The notes: generated by a model from the sequence alone, not told the origin. Numbered from the stretch's first letter, positions 14,199 to 22,861 are shown. The stretch: 25,569 nucleotides of DNA from Promethearchaeota archaeon (GCA_016839845.1 JAEOTL010000097.1:1-25569); one strand, 5' to 3'. A program made the numbers and translations.

Positions 14199-15002
14199 AT
14201 GGTAAAAATTGATCTCGGAACTGCGGGATGGGATTATAAAGATTGGGTAGGATCCTTTTATCCAAGAAAACTTGAACGAAGCCAGCATTTGGCATACTAT
14301 ACAAAATACTTTAATATTGTTGAAATAAATTCTACTTTTTACAATCTCCCAACTAAAAGAATGGTTAATAACTGGAGAACAAATGTACCAGAAAATTTTC
14401 GATTTATAGTGAAAGTGTGGCAAAATATAACTCATAAAATGAATGATCCCGGGATAGATCTATTCATCACTGAGTTTTTTTCAGTGTTGAAATCCTTAAA
14501 ACCTAAGATTTTTGGTTTTCTCCTACAGTTTCCCCCATGGTTTAAATATAGTGAAAAACATCAAGAAAAACTGAACATTGTGCTTAGGAAAATTCCTTCA
14601 GAATATAAGTATATGATTGAACTAAGAGATAACTCATGGTTCAACCCTGAAATCCTCTCTACTTTTATTGATGGTAAGAACATATTTCTCACTACTACAT
14701 ACAAACCTGATTTAAAATCATATTATCATAAGGATCAACAGCTTTATTATGTAAGACTTATAGGAGATCGTGAGTTAACCGTCTTTAATCGCATTCAAAG
14801 ACGACAGGAGAAAGCTATAGAGCATCTCTATAAGAATATTAAAAAGTTAATCTCAATTCCAAACATTTATGAAATATTTATCATTGTGAATAATCATTTT
14901 GCAGGATTTGCTCCTGAATCTGTTAATGAGCTAAAAAAAAAATTGGAATTAGACTATCGGATATTTAATACCCAAAAAAAAATTGAAGAGTTTATTAATT
15001 GA
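14199..15002 (+). CDS. DUF72 (YecE-like) family protein
   Basis: The 267-aa protein has the DUF72 TIM-barrel hallmarks: IDLGTAGWDYKDWVGSFYP (4-22), YYTKYFNIVEINSTFYNLP (33-51), NFRFIVKVWQNITH, GFLLQFPPWFKYSEKH, YMIELRDNSWFNPEI and a late YYVRLIGDRE plus IYEIFIIVNNHFAGFAPES. The family is widespread in bacteria and archaea and is usually without an assigned reaction; the conserved acidic and aromatic residues at the barrel mouth suggest an enzyme. It is a single gene, separated from the next membrane protein gene by 68 bp containing that gene's TATA box. The family call is certain and the function is unknown. Confidence 0.92.
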   Translation: MVKIDLGTAGWDYKDWVGSFYPRKLERSQHLAYYTKYFNIVEINSTFYNLPTKRMVNNWRTNVPENFRFIVKVWQNITHKMNDPGIDLFITEFFSVLKSLKPKIFGFLLQFPPWFKYSEKHQEKLNIVLRKIPSEYKYMIELRDNSWFNPEILSTFIDGKNIFLTTTYKPDLKSYYHKDQQLYYVRLIGDRELTVFNRIQRRQEKAIEHLYKNIKKLISIPNIYEIFIIVNNHFAGFAPESVNELKKKLELDYRIFNTQKKIEEFIN

Positions 15003-15040
15003 AACTCAAAGAATTCGTCTTACAATACTCATAAGATAGG

Positions 15041-15050
15041 TTTATATATA
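15041..15050 (+). promoter_or_regulatory. TATA box of the 404-aa membrane protein gene
   Basis: GATAGG-TTTATATATA ends about 20 nt before the ATG at 15071. It is a strong archaeal TATA with a purine-rich BRE-like lead, implying a leaderless mRNA. Confidence 0.5.
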
Positions 15051-15070
15051 TCTTCTATGACTAGTTTTGT

Positions 15071-16285
15071 ATGGAGATCATTGAAAATTTAAAAACACTT
15101 GGAAAAAGAGAGAATTGGAAATATTTAGTTTTAGTAATTTGGCTCATAATCGGTGTTACTGTTATTCAATTTCCTTCAATCGGGGATTTCGACTTATTTC
15201 CTATAATTGGGATTATAATATTTCTTCCATTCCTAACATTTTTGATGTTCTTACTAATCTTTTCGTTTATATCCAAAAAGAGCATTATCCAGTATGAAAC
15301 TTGGAAAATTATTCTTCTCTTAATAGTATCTCTGCCAATACTGGCCATACTTAGCTTGATACTAATCATATTGTTTGCGTTTTCAATAATATCGTACTTC
15401 TTCTTTGTGTCTTGGTTCATTCTGTACGGTGCCTATCGAACTGGAATAAAAACAGACAAAAAATTGTTGAGATATCCTTCGATTAGACCTTTTCTTAGGA
15501 TCGTTCTATTTTTTGGGGGAACAGTTTTATCAGTATTTCTATTATACTTGTTTCTCATTGGTCCATTAATATTTGATTTTTCATCAATTTCAACAGTACA
15601 AGTTCCTCTGTTTCTAAATCTGGTTTATATTGTCGTTGGAACGGTTATTATAGTTTTTACGATAACAGGTGTAGTTTATCTTTTTAAACGGATTAACGTA
15701 GCTTGGCTTGGTATTTTTTCTGTGCTAGTTTCAATTTATACCCTATTTTTAGCTTTAAAAATATATTTTGGGTTAAGTAGTGGTGAAGAGTCTGCTCCTT
15801 CCTTCTGGTCAAGTATCGCGGTTATCGTAGTTGATGTTCTAATTCTACTCTACTCTTTAAGCACATTATTGGGATCCCAAGCTGAAACCCTAAGCAAAAA
15901 ATTTAAACGTATTAACCCTGAAACTGTATTAATTTGGCTAATCTTTTCTAAAGTGGCCTACGAGTTTATCCACACATTTCCTTACAGTCTCCTCGAAAAT
16001 TTTAACTTTCCTTTGTTTAATATCGTTTCTCTGATAGAACGGGATGATGTTAATTTCGCTAAGAATGTGGCTGTTATTGCTTTCTTCATCCTTATCTTGA
16101 TAGTAATTGGTATCTACGAGATAAGAAAATATGTAAAAAATCAGCAGATCATCAAAGAAGAAGTCGAGGTAGAGGTAAATGATCTATTAAGTGAACCTAT
16201 ACAAGAAGAATCTTTTGAACAAACAACTGATATTGAGGATTCAAGTGATTCTTACATCAATCAAAACGAAAGTCTTGATGAATGA
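15071..16285 (+). CDS. Polytopic membrane protein with acidic C-terminal tail, unknown function
   Basis: The 404-aa protein has about nine or ten hydrophobic segments (for example VLVIWLIIGVTVIQF, IIGIIIFLPFLTFLMFLLIF, ILSLILIILFAFSIISYFF, VAVIAFFILILIVIGIY). The last about 60 residues are soluble and strongly acidic (EEVEVEVNDLL ... SDSYINQNESLDE). No transporter or enzyme signature could be recognised. The acidic tail should face the cytosol if the basic loop IRKYVKNQ marks the inside. ATG 15071 follows a TATA box at leaderless distance. It is followed by a T-tract terminator, so it is probably monocistronic. A second, out-of-frame reading of the first 200 bp is not protein-like. Confidence 0.75.
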   Translation: MEIIENLKTLGKRENWKYLVLVIWLIIGVTVIQFPSIGDFDLFPIIGIIIFLPFLTFLMFLLIFSFISKKSIIQYETWKIILLLIVSLPILAILSLILIILFAFSIISYFFFVSWFILYGAYRTGIKTDKKLLRYPSIRPFLRIVLFFGGTVLSVFLLYLFLIGPLIFDFSSISTVQVPLFLNLVYIVVGTVIIVFTITGVVYLFKRINVAWLGIFSVLVSIYTLFLALKIYFGLSSGEESAPSFWSSIAVIVVDVLILLYSLSTLLGSQAETLSKKFKRINPETVLIWLIFSKVAYEFIHTFPYSLLENFNFPLFNIVSLIERDDVNFAKNVAVIAFFILILIVIGIYEIRKYVKNQQIIKEEVEVEVNDLLSEPIQEESFEQTTDIEDSSDSYINQNESLDE

Positions 16286-16312
16286 GGAATCAAATCCCCC
16301 TTAATTATTCTC

Positions 16313-16328
16313 CTTTTTTTTTCTTTTA
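16313..16328 (+). terminator. T-tract terminator
   Basis: CTTTTTTTTTCTTTTA follows the membrane protein stop (16285) by about 30 nt. It is a typical archaeal oligo-T termination signal. Confidence 0.5.
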
Positions 16329-16423
16329 TAAATTAAAAAACTACTTAAGATTAAATGGTTAATAATTAGTTTTATCAAAGAACATTTCAAATGGTGCATA
16401 TTTAATCTCTGGATGTGGTTATA

Positions 16424-16942
16424 ATGAGTAATTTCGAGCATAATGTTGAAGAATTATTTCTAGAGAAATTTGAGAAATTAGCTTTGAAGGTTGAGCAGCT
16501 AACCGATGAAATTTCAAAAATGAAAAATAAGTTAGATAAGAATTATAAGCTTAATAGAACATTTGGTCTAAAAACAATAAGGAACTCTGAACCACTGGAA
16601 TTTGCAAAAGATGTTATGGGTTTGGGGAGCCCTACAAAAAGGTATCTGTTATCCTTAAGAGCAATCACTGAAGAGTGGAAAGGAAGAAAGAATGATATAT
16701 TAATCACAATTCGACAGCAAGAAAGTGAAACTCATATGGATTTGAAAGCCTTAGGTATCAGAATACCGATTACTGACATCAAAAACATTTCAGTTTTGGC
16801 TAAAGAAATCATCTCCCTTTTATATGTCTCCTGTGATTTGAATGGGTTAGCTATTAATGAAATTCTAAGAGACATCCTATTCGAAATAAATGATGATGGT
16901 CATAGAATGGTTCAAGAAATAAAGCAAAAAATGGTTTTTTAG
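16424..16942 (+). CDS. Unrecognised 172-aa protein with N-terminal coiled coil
   Basis: Residues about 1-45 form a Glu/Lys/Leu heptad helix (EELFLEKFEKLALKVEQLTDE...). The remainder is a mixed alpha/beta domain with the segments AKDVMGLGSPTKRYLLSLRAI, KNDILITIRQQ, ALGIRIPITDIKNISVLAKE and an Ile/Leu-rich end. No signal peptide, membrane helix, metal cluster or nucleotide motif is seen. I prefer the ATG at 16424 (MSNFEHN) over the GTG at 16415, because a TATA-like GCATATTTAAT ends about 20 nt upstream of it. It stands alone, with a hairpin terminator after it. The GSPTKR stretch may be a binding loop. The function is unknown. Confidence 0.7.
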   Translation: MSNFEHNVEELFLEKFEKLALKVEQLTDEISKMKNKLDKNYKLNRTFGLKTIRNSEPLEFAKDVMGLGSPTKRYLLSLRAITEEWKGRKNDILITIRQQESETHMDLKALGIRIPITDIKNISVLAKEIISLLYVSCDLNGLAINEILRDILFEINDDGHRMVQEIKQKMVF

Positions 16943-16965
16943 CACCACGATTTGGCATTCTTGAT

Positions 16966-17010
16966 CGTGAAATTTAGGGTTTCACGAAATTATCTTTTCT
17001 AATTATTCTC
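16966..17010 (+). terminator. Hairpin plus T-rich tail
   Basis: CGTGAAA (16966-16972) and TTTCACG (16980-16986) form a perfect 7-bp stem with a 7-nt loop, followed by a T-rich stretch. It sits 24 nt after the stop of the preceding gene. A regulatory element is an alternative reading. Confidence 0.45.
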
Positions 17011-17147
17011 TTTTATCAGTTCTCTAATATTATAAAGGCTTTAAGTATCTTTTTATGCTTCTTTGATAGTTGTTTTAAATATGATGAATTCATTTTAAAT
17101 GATAATCAAAAGAAGTATTAATAAAAATACAAAAGAGATGAAATTTT

Positions 17148-17936
17148 TTGGAGTATCAAGATATAATTTTCGAGGTTAAAGATCGTGTCGCACGGATAAC
17201 AATCAACAGACCTGAACGTTACAACGCGTGTACTCAACAGAGCCTTCACGAGTTGATTGATGCATTTAATAGATGCATGGATAATGAAATTGGGGTTGTA
17301 GTATTCACAGGTATTGGCGATAAAGCCTTTTGTACTGGAGGTGATCAAAGTATTCGTGAGAAAGGAGGTTATAAGGGTGAACATCTGTTACCATTAGAAG
17401 TGGGCTGGCAACGTGTAACTTTTCTCATTAGAACTTTACCAAAACCCGTTATTGCCCGTGTAAATGGTTACGCCATAGGTGGGGGTCACGTATGGCATGT
17501 AAACTGCGATCTAAGTATTGCAGCAGAATCTGCACAACTAGGTCAAGCAGGTCCTCGTGTTGGATCTTTTGATCCCGGTTATGGGACCGGTGATTTAATG
17601 AGGGCTGTGGGTGTAAAACGTGCAAAAGAGATCTGGTTTCTTTGTCGCCGATATACAGCTCAACAAGCATTAGAAATGGGATTAGTTAATGCAGTTGTCC
17701 CTATGGAGAAATTAGACGAAGAAGTTGACAAGTGGTGCAAAGAACTGCTAGAAAAAAGCCCTGTCGCCCTTAAAATGCTCAAGTATGCATTTCTAGCTGA
17801 AACAGATGGAGTCACAGGAATTACTCAATTAGGAGTTGGTGGCTTATCTCTGTATTATGGTACTGATGAGGCAGTAGAAGGTATAAATGCTTTTTTAGAA
17901 AAACGTAAACCTGATTTTAATCAATTTAGAAAATAG
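17148..17936 (+). CDS. Crotonase-family enzyme, MenB/BadI type (ring-forming or ring-cleaving acyl-CoA enzyme)
   Basis: The 262-aa protein has an oxyanion hole built from FCTGGDQ (61-67) and AIGGGHV (109-115). It also has GQAGPRVGSFDPGYGT (132-147), KRAKEIWFLCRRYTAQQALEMGLVN and a C-terminal AFLEKRKPDFNQF. The GGDQ, EIWFLCR and EKRxPDFxxF blocks are shared by 1,4-dihydroxynaphthoyl-CoA synthase (MenB) and 2-ketocyclohexanecarboxyl-CoA hydrolase (BadI). VGSFDPGYGT and YGTDEAVEG look closer to BadI. No other men or bad gene is visible. The start is TTG 17148, with GAGATGA six nt upstream; the nearby ATG (17138) is out of frame. The HAD gene begins 8 bp after its stop, indicating a two-gene operon and an acyl-CoA pathway. 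Confidence 0.85.
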   Translation: MEYQDIIFEVKDRVARITINRPERYNACTQQSLHELIDAFNRCMDNEIGVVVFTGIGDKAFCTGGDQSIREKGGYKGEHLLPLEVGWQRVTFLIRTLPKPVIARVNGYAIGGGHVWHVNCDLSIAAESAQLGQAGPRVGSFDPGYGTGDLMRAVGVKRAKEIWFLCRRYTAQQALEMGLVNAVVPMEKLDEEVDKWCKELLEKSPVALKMLKYAFLAETDGVTGITQLGVGGLSLYYGTDEAVEGINAFLEKRKPDFNQFRK

Positions 17937-17944
17937 TGTGAATC

Positions 17945-18796
17945 ATGAGTATTAAAAATGTATGTATAATAGGCGCGGGAGTAATGGGCTCTGGAATTGC
18001 TCAATTAGTTAGTTTCCACGGATATAATGTGGAATTAGTTGATTTAGATGAGGAAACCTTAAATATAGCCAAAAAATCAATTGAAATGAATTTACAGAAA
18101 TTCTTTGTAGAAAAAAACAAAATTACGGATGATGAGAAAGAAAATATCCTTGAAAGAATTCACCTCAATACAGACATTAATAGAGCTGTAATAAATGCCC
18201 AGATGATAATTGAAGCTGTTTTTGAAGACCTTTCATTAAAACAGAAATTATTCTCTAAGCTTGATAGCATCTGCAATGTTGATGTAATTCTTGCTTCTAA
18301 TACTTCATCCTTATGTATCGCTGATATAGCTGTAAAATCAATCAATAAGGGAAGAATCGTAGGAATTCACTTCTTCAATCCTGCTCCCGTAATGAAATTA
18401 ATAGAATTAATAAAAGGTGAGCATACAACCGAAGAAACACTAATAAAATCAAAAGATTTCTCTGAAAGTCTAAATAAAACTGTCGTCACAATAAAAGACT
18501 CCCCCGGTTTCGTTACTAGTCGACTCATTTATGTATTATGTAACGAAGCGATTAATTTGCTATCGAAAGGGATTGCGAGTGCAAAAGATATAGATACCGC
18601 ATGCAAATTAGCATTTAATTTTCCAATGGGACCAATTGAACTCTCTGATTTAGTGGGTAATGATATATATTATCATATTGGTGAATACCTATCTAGTAAA
18701 TTAGGGAATGAATACCATCCATCTTCACTTCTTAAAGAGATGGTAGAAGAGGATTTACTGGGGAGAAAGACCAAAAAAGGATTTTATGAATATTAA
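17945..18796 (+). CDS. 3-hydroxyacyl-CoA (3-hydroxybutyryl-CoA) dehydrogenase
   Basis: The 283-aa single-function enzyme is NAD(P)-dependent and oxidises 3-hydroxyacyl-CoA or reduces acetoacetyl-CoA. The N-terminal Rossmann fold has GAGVMGSGIAQ (10-20) and Asp33 at the end of the second strand, favouring NAD. The catalytic region has ASNTSSL (117-123), GIHFFNPAPVMKLIELI (140-156) with His142 and Glu154, then SPGFVTSRL. Where the human enzyme has a catalytic Asn (VNRL), this one has Ser192, a variant I also know from a bacterial subgroup. The C-terminal domain has FPMGPIELSDLVG and GRKTKKGFYEY. It is cotranscribed with the MenB/BadI-like crotonase (8-bp gap) and converges with the flippase gene (15-bp gap). 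Confidence 0.92.
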   Translation: MSIKNVCIIGAGVMGSGIAQLVSFHGYNVELVDLDEETLNIAKKSIEMNLQKFFVEKNKITDDEKENILERIHLNTDINRAVINAQMIIEAVFEDLSLKQKLFSKLDSICNVDVILASNTSSLCIADIAVKSINKGRIVGIHFFNPAPVMKLIELIKGEHTTEETLIKSKDFSESLNKTVVTIKDSPGFVTSRLIYVLCNEAINLLSKGIASAKDIDTACKLAFNFPMGPIELSDLVGNDIYYHIGEYLSSKLGNEYHPSSLLKEMVEEDLLGRKTKKGFYEY

Positions 18797-18811
18797 TTTC
18801 TTTTAAATTAA

Positions 18812-20545
18812 CTATTTCTTCACTAAAACTAATTTGGTACCTTCAAGTACGATCTTATTATTGTTCAAAGGACTGAAGTTATAGGTTTTTTTCATTACAA
18901 ATACAATAATATTACCAAAAAGTTTTAATTTTAATGTGTTAAACAAATCGTTAATCATCTGGAGGTCCTCAGGAATCGATACCCCAAAAAAAGGATTTAG
19001 CATCAAGTAAATGAAAGCAGCGATAGCTATGCCAAAGAAGAAGCTAAGCGTGGTTGCGAAAGGAAAGAACCATAGAATTAAAAATAAAATTAGTAAATTA
19101 GGTAATAAACGATATATTCTTACACGGTAATTCACCTTCAGTTTGCGTTTAAGCTGTATTATAGTATAGGGTAATAAAAATGATGCTGATATTAACATTA
19201 CAAAACCTATGCCCAAAATGTCAAGAAAGTTAATAAAAAGAGGGGATAGGCCAGTTATAATAATCAAAGTTATTAAAAAACCTATTGCAGCAGATTGAGC
19301 ATTCCCAGAGCCTATTAAAGCATTTCCGAATAACGTTGAATAGCCATAAATAAATTGGCTCAAAATAATAAGATTAAATAGAAGTTGTGCCATATTTAGT
19401 ACCTTGACATCATTTATTAAATCTTCATGTAAAAAAAACAATATTTCCCTTGACACAGCAACCATAGCTGTAAGAAATCCTAACGCTAAAATACTGGTAA
19501 TCCTTGTGGAATCATTTATTGAATTTTCAATAGTGATATGACTCTTTTTTGCACTTGCCTCAGCAATCTCAATATTCAAAGGGGCAGAATAATATAAAAT
19601 TACAGATTTTACCGCACCATAAGTCATCAATACTGTTAATAAACTTAATGCAAATCCTTGATAGGCAGCACCTTCAAAAATGGCTAAATATATCGCGGCA
19701 AAGAAGAATAAAATATCCTCGAAGAATCTTGAATTTTGGATATTTGTTAACATTGAGTATAGAGAGTTTTTTAAATATCTCCATATTTGATGTTCTTCAA
19801 TTAAATCTCTAATAGTTTGATCTGATCTTTCTCTCATTGTTGCTGTTCGTAACCTGGCGTGAAAGATATCTTTTATTGAGTAGGGTGCTTGTTTATTAAA
19901 GAAATAAAAAAACAAGAAAAATGTAGAAATATTCAAAAATGGATGGAATGCAAACCAAAAAGGATTCAAGTTAAATGAAATAAAGAGGTAACCCCCGAGT
20001 AATAAAAAAACACCTCCAAATATCGATAGAAATGCGATAATATCATACCTATTCTTAATCTCTAAACCAATCTGTAGAACATAATTACTATATAATAGAA
20101 TTGTTGCAAATCCTGAGGCGAAAATGCATTCTCTAAGTAGTTGATTTGTAATGAAAAATCCAAAAAGAAAGGGCATCAAAATCATTCCTATACCTAGAAC
20201 TAATCCTATTAGAAACAAAATTTTTGAGTAAGTAGTAGCTTTTAAGCGTCCAAATTCCTCATTGATGACAAATGCAGTTTTTATTTCAGCAATAAAATAT
20301 CGTGATATTCCTATACCAATTAATCCTACGATACCATTGAGAGCAGTCGTTAATCCAAAGTACTTTAATCCATCCCATCCTGTAGCTAATACAATGAAAA
20401 TCCAAATACATCCCGCATTAAAAAGTGCAAAAAACATATAAAGAGATCCAGAAGTTATGACTCTAGAACTCCCTTCTTGTTCAAAGAATTTTCGATCTCT
20501 GGAAAAATCTATATCTATTTCTTTTCTTTCTTGTGATTTTGCCAT
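18812..20545 (-). CDS. Wzx/MATE-type flippase-like membrane protein
   Basis: The 577-aa protein has about 12-14 membrane segments after a charged N-terminus of about 27 residues. The first segments (SSRVITSGSLYMFFALFNAGCIWIFI..., then GIVGLIGIGISRYFIAE) follow the polysaccharide-transport pattern of the MOP superfamily, where the first helices begin SG-x4-F and the R-x-F pattern ends helix 2. A cytosolic loop near 225-255 (RLRTATMRERSDQTIRD) splits the two halves. Such proteins flip lipid-linked sugars across the membrane, so it may work with GT-C enzymes like the two in this window, though it is 9 kb away. It is a single gene on this strand. Confidence 0.7.
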   Translation of the reverse strand: MAKSQERKEIDIDFSRDRKFFEQEGSSRVITSGSLYMFFALFNAGCIWIFIVLATGWDGLKYFGLTTALNGIVGLIGIGISRYFIAEIKTAFVINEEFGRLKATTYSKILFLIGLVLGIGMILMPFLFGFFITNQLLRECIFASGFATILLYSNYVLQIGLEIKNRYDIIAFLSIFGGVFLLLGGYLFISFNLNPFWFAFHPFLNISTFFLFFYFFNKQAPYSIKDIFHARLRTATMRERSDQTIRDLIEEHQIWRYLKNSLYSMLTNIQNSRFFEDILFFFAAIYLAIFEGAAYQGFALSLLTVLMTYGAVKSVILYYSAPLNIEIAEASAKKSHITIENSINDSTRITSILALGFLTAMVAVSREILFFLHEDLINDVKVLNMAQLLFNLIILSQFIYGYSTLFGNALIGSGNAQSAAIGFLITLIIITGLSPLFINFLDILGIGFVMLISASFLLPYTIIQLKRKLKVNYRVRIYRLLPNLLILFLILWFFPFATTLSFFFGIAIAAFIYLMLNPFFGVSIPEDLQMINDLFNTLKLKLFGNIIVFVMKKTYNFSPLNNNKIVLEGTKLVLVKK

Positions 20546-20731
20546 GGATCCTAAGACATCTCTAAGCTAATTATAAATATTGAATTTTTTAGTCTAAAAA
20601 AAGTTTTAGATAACAATACTAGATTTGGTAAGAAATATTGTAAAATCACTTATTTAAGAGATAATAATGGGATTTTTATGAATAATCGTCTAATTAGATT
20701 TAATTCCATTTTAAAAACAAGTTGATGTTTA

Positions 20732-20908
20732 TTGAAGGATGAAAGTGTAATATGTGAAAATTGTGGAGAAAACACCAGTTCAGAGATTCTTGAATGTGAA
20801 GATTGCAGTAACCATCTCTGTGATGTTTGTGTTAATATTTGTCAGAAATGCGGAGATAATTTATGTGATAGCTGTTATCAAGAACACAACATTAGCTGTA
20901 CTAAATGA
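20732..20908 (+). CDS. 58-aa Cys-rich zinc-binding protein coupled to the DUF123 gene
   Basis: A TTG start (20732) gives LKDESVICENCGENTSSEIL and then a Cys-rich run: CEDC, CDVC, C, CQKC, CDSC, a His and a last Cys, ending SCTK and TGA. Twelve Cys and two His in 58 residues indicate two or three zinc sites, in a B-box/double zinc-ribbon-like spacing. Its TGA overlaps the ATG of the DUF123 gene (ATGA at 20905-20908), so the two are translationally coupled. An in-frame stop lies just upstream (20723-20725), and no ATG is in frame. It is too short for most gene callers. The function is inferred only: a nucleic-acid or protein adaptor for its neighbour. Confidence 0.75.
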   Translation: MKDESVICENCGENTSSEILECEDCSNHLCDVCVNICQKCGDNLCDSCYQEHNISCTK

Positions 20909-21300
20909 AAGGGACTTATATTTTAGTTCTTTTTTTACGAGAAGAGATTGATGCTACGATCGGATCATTAGGAAAAGTGCATTTTCCTGAAGGTGCATAC
21001 TTGTATGTAGGATCAGCAATGGGAGATTATGGCTCGTCTACTCTGATAAATCGGGTAAAAAGACACCTTGCTTGGTCAAGTGAAAAGAAGATCTTTTGGC
21101 ATATTGATTATTTATTAAATAATTCGCAAATTTCTATTAATCGAGTATTTTTGGTCCCCTCTTTACAGCGTTTGGAGTGTTTTATTGCTAGTGAGTTATC
21201 CCGAGTCTGTGATGACTCTATTCTAAACTTCGGTTCTTCTGATTGTTACTGCCCAAGTCATTTATTTTATTTTCAGAATTTAGGATGCATCAAACAGTAG
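20905..21300 (+). CDS. DUF123 (GIY-YIG-like nuclease domain) protein
   Basis: The 131-aa protein has a start KGTYILVLFL and, after about 20 residues, GAYLYVGSAMGDYGSSTLINRVKRHL, which is the DUF123 version of the GIY-YIG motif (Tyr, Y-VGSA, then a conserved Arg and His). It then has IFWHIDYLLNNSQI, LECFIASELS and NFGSSDCYCPSHLFYF. The family occurs widely in archaea, alone or fused to endonuclease III, and is suspected to cut or bind DNA, although activity is not established for most members. Length is typical. Its ATG overlaps the stop of the small zinc protein, and its stop is 3 bp from a converging gene. Confidence 0.9.
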   Translation: MKGTYILVLFLREEIDATIGSLGKVHFPEGAYLYVGSAMGDYGSSTLINRVKRHLAWSSEKKIFWHIDYLLNNSQISINRVFLVPSLQRLECFIASELSRVCDDSILNFGSSDCYCPSHLFYFQNLGCIKQ

Positions 21301-21303
21301 GAT

Positions 21304-21804
21304 TTATATTAAAAAGCAAATAATTGAGAAAAAAATACAGACCAATACTAATTCTGTTATAATCCCATATCTTTTATAAGTTAAGTCCGGTAGCCAGAAA
21401 AAGATTTTATTTCGTATAAAATCAGCTAAATGATGAAAGAAATAACGTGTTTCATTTTTATTATCTAAATCTTTTCTTTTTTTCCTATTTTGGATTGGTC
21501 TCAAAATAAACCAATCTACAATGTCCGGTAAATTGACCGCGAACATTGCTATTCCAAATGGAATGAAAAATGCTACGATGGTTATTAATGAAGCTCCATA
21601 AATAAAGATGTGCCACACCCACCAAAAATAATCTTGTTTCATTACCTCTGGAGTGTGGTATGTTATTTTTGATAATGCATCTGAAAGGAAATGGGAGGAA
21701 AAAGCGAACAATAGAGTAAGAATAACATTTAACGGATATTGAAAATAATGGAAACATAAAATTTGGATGGTAACAGCTATTAAATTATGGGTAATAGTTT
21801 CCAA
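21304..21804 (-). CDS. Small polytopic membrane protein, possibly YdjM-like
   Basis: The 166-aa protein has four or five hydrophobic segments. Conserved-looking polar residues sit at membrane edges: THNLIA (His6), SSHFLSDAL (His38, Asp42), VWHIFIYG, and NLPDIVDWF (Asp94, Asp97). The H-N/S-L start, the H-x3-D and the LPD-x2-D pattern recall the YdjM/DUF457 family of inner-membrane predicted metal-dependent hydrolases. The match is loose. A basic loop (NRKKRKDLDNK) should face the cytosol. It is a single gene converging on DUF123. Confidence 0.6.
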   Translation of the reverse strand: METITHNLIAVTIQILCFHYFQYPLNVILTLLFAFSSHFLSDALSKITYHTPEVMKQDYFWWVWHIFIYGASLITIVAFFIPFGIAMFAVNLPDIVDWFILRPIQNRKKRKDLDNKNETRYFFHHLADFIRNKIFFWLPDLTYKRYGIITELVLVCIFFSIICFLI

Positions 21805-21922
21805 TTTTATCCCTAAACCATACTTTATAATAAAATGTCGTGAAGTAAAATCCTTAAAATTTTTTAAACTTGCAATTGAATTTTATCTATCAAAAATTAA
21901 AAAAAATAAATTGTGAAAAAAA

Positions 21923-22861
21923 ATGGGAATGTTGGACGGAAAAGTTGCCATTATAACCGGTGCTGGTCGAGGATTGGGGCGTGAAGAGGCACTTTTATTT
22001 GCTAAAGAAGGATGTAATTTAGTTTTAAACGATTTAGGTGGCAGTTTTGATGGAAGTGGGGCTGAAACAAAAGTTGCCGACCAGATTGCTGAAGAATGCA
22101 AAAAACTAGGTGTCAAAGCAGTTGGGAATTATGATTCTGTTACGGATTTTGATAAAACAAAGGCTATGATTGAGCAAGCAGTCTCCGAATTCGGAAAAGT
22201 AGATATCATTGTGAACAATGCAGGTATTTTACGTGATAGAATGCTTTTTAATATGACCGAAGCGGAATTTGATGATGTTATCGCTGTTCACCTTAAAGGA
22301 ACATTTAATATGACTCGTCATGCTGCTGCTTATTTTAGGCAAGAGGGGAAGACTAACCCTGAAGTAGGTAATTTTGGACGAATTATAAATACTGCGTCTG
22401 ATGCAGGGTTATTGGGAAATGTAGGTCAAACCAATTATGGAGCTGCAAAAGCAGGAATTGCAGCTTTTACTAATATTGCTTCAATGGAATTAAAGAAGTA
22501 CGCAACAGTCAATTGCATCGTTCCAGTAGCTCGTACAAGACTTACAACAGATGCAACACCTACAATGGTAGCAACGATGAGTATGAAAGATAAGCGCGGG
22601 TTTGATATATTCAATCCTGTTAATGTAGCCCCGATGGTTACCTTTTTAGCTTCAGATAAAGCAAGCAATATCACAGGTGAAGTTTTTAGGGTAGTAGGTG
22701 ATCGTGTCTTTTCTTTAATTGGATGGACAACCTATAAAGAAATAGATAATAGCGGAGATGTTTTCACTCCTCAAAAACTCGCTGACCGAGTTGAAGCAGA
22801 ACTTTTAAAGGGTAAACCTAAAAAGGAAACATTAGCAAGCTCCCTTGCTTCATTAATGTAA
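21923..22861 (+). CDS. SDR-family 3-hydroxyacyl-CoA dehydrogenase-like (FOX2/HSD17B4 type)
   Basis: The 312-aa protein has the SDR cofactor loop TGAGRGLG (12-19), NDLGG at the end of the second strand, NNAG (98-101), catalytic Ser159 and YxxxK (Tyr172, Lys176). The text around LNDLGGSFDGSG...AD and VGNYDSV is typical of the (3R)-hydroxyacyl-CoA dehydrogenase part of peroxisomal multifunctional enzyme type 2 and its bacterial relatives. The tail (GWTTYKEIDNSGDVFTPQKLADR) also matches that group. No hydratase or SCP2 domain is fused. It would oxidise a 3-hydroxyacyl-CoA with NAD(P). Together with the crotonase and HAD genes it supports fatty or ring acyl-CoA metabolism in this region. It is followed by a T12 terminator. 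Confidence 0.88.
   Translation: MGMLDGKVAIITGAGRGLGREEALLFAKEGCNLVLNDLGGSFDGSGAETKVADQIAEECKKLGVKAVGNYDSVTDFDKTKAMIEQAVSEFGKVDIIVNNAGILRDRMLFNMTEAEFDDVIAVHLKGTFNMTRHAAAYFRQEGKTNPEVGNFGRIINTASDAGLLGNVGQTNYGAAKAGIAAFTNIASMELKKYATVNCIVPVARTRLTTDATPTMVATMSMKDKRGFDIFNPVNVAPMVTFLASDKASNITGEVFRVVGDRVFSLIGWTTYKEIDNSGDVFTPQKLADRVEAELLKGKPKKETLASSLASLM

Noticed and set aside
16966..16986. Single unit of a CRISPR or phage repeat
   Set aside because: The inverted repeat occurs once, with no spacers or cas genes in the window; terminator is the simpler reading.
20754..20951. 65-codon plus-strand frame before DUF123
   Set aside because: It is in another frame from the Cys-rich gene, whose paired Cys pattern and ATGA overlap are clearly the real signal.
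21485..21757. 90-codon minus-strand frame inside the small membrane protein gene
   Set aside because: It lies in a different frame of the same strand as a better membrane protein and has no coherent helix pattern.
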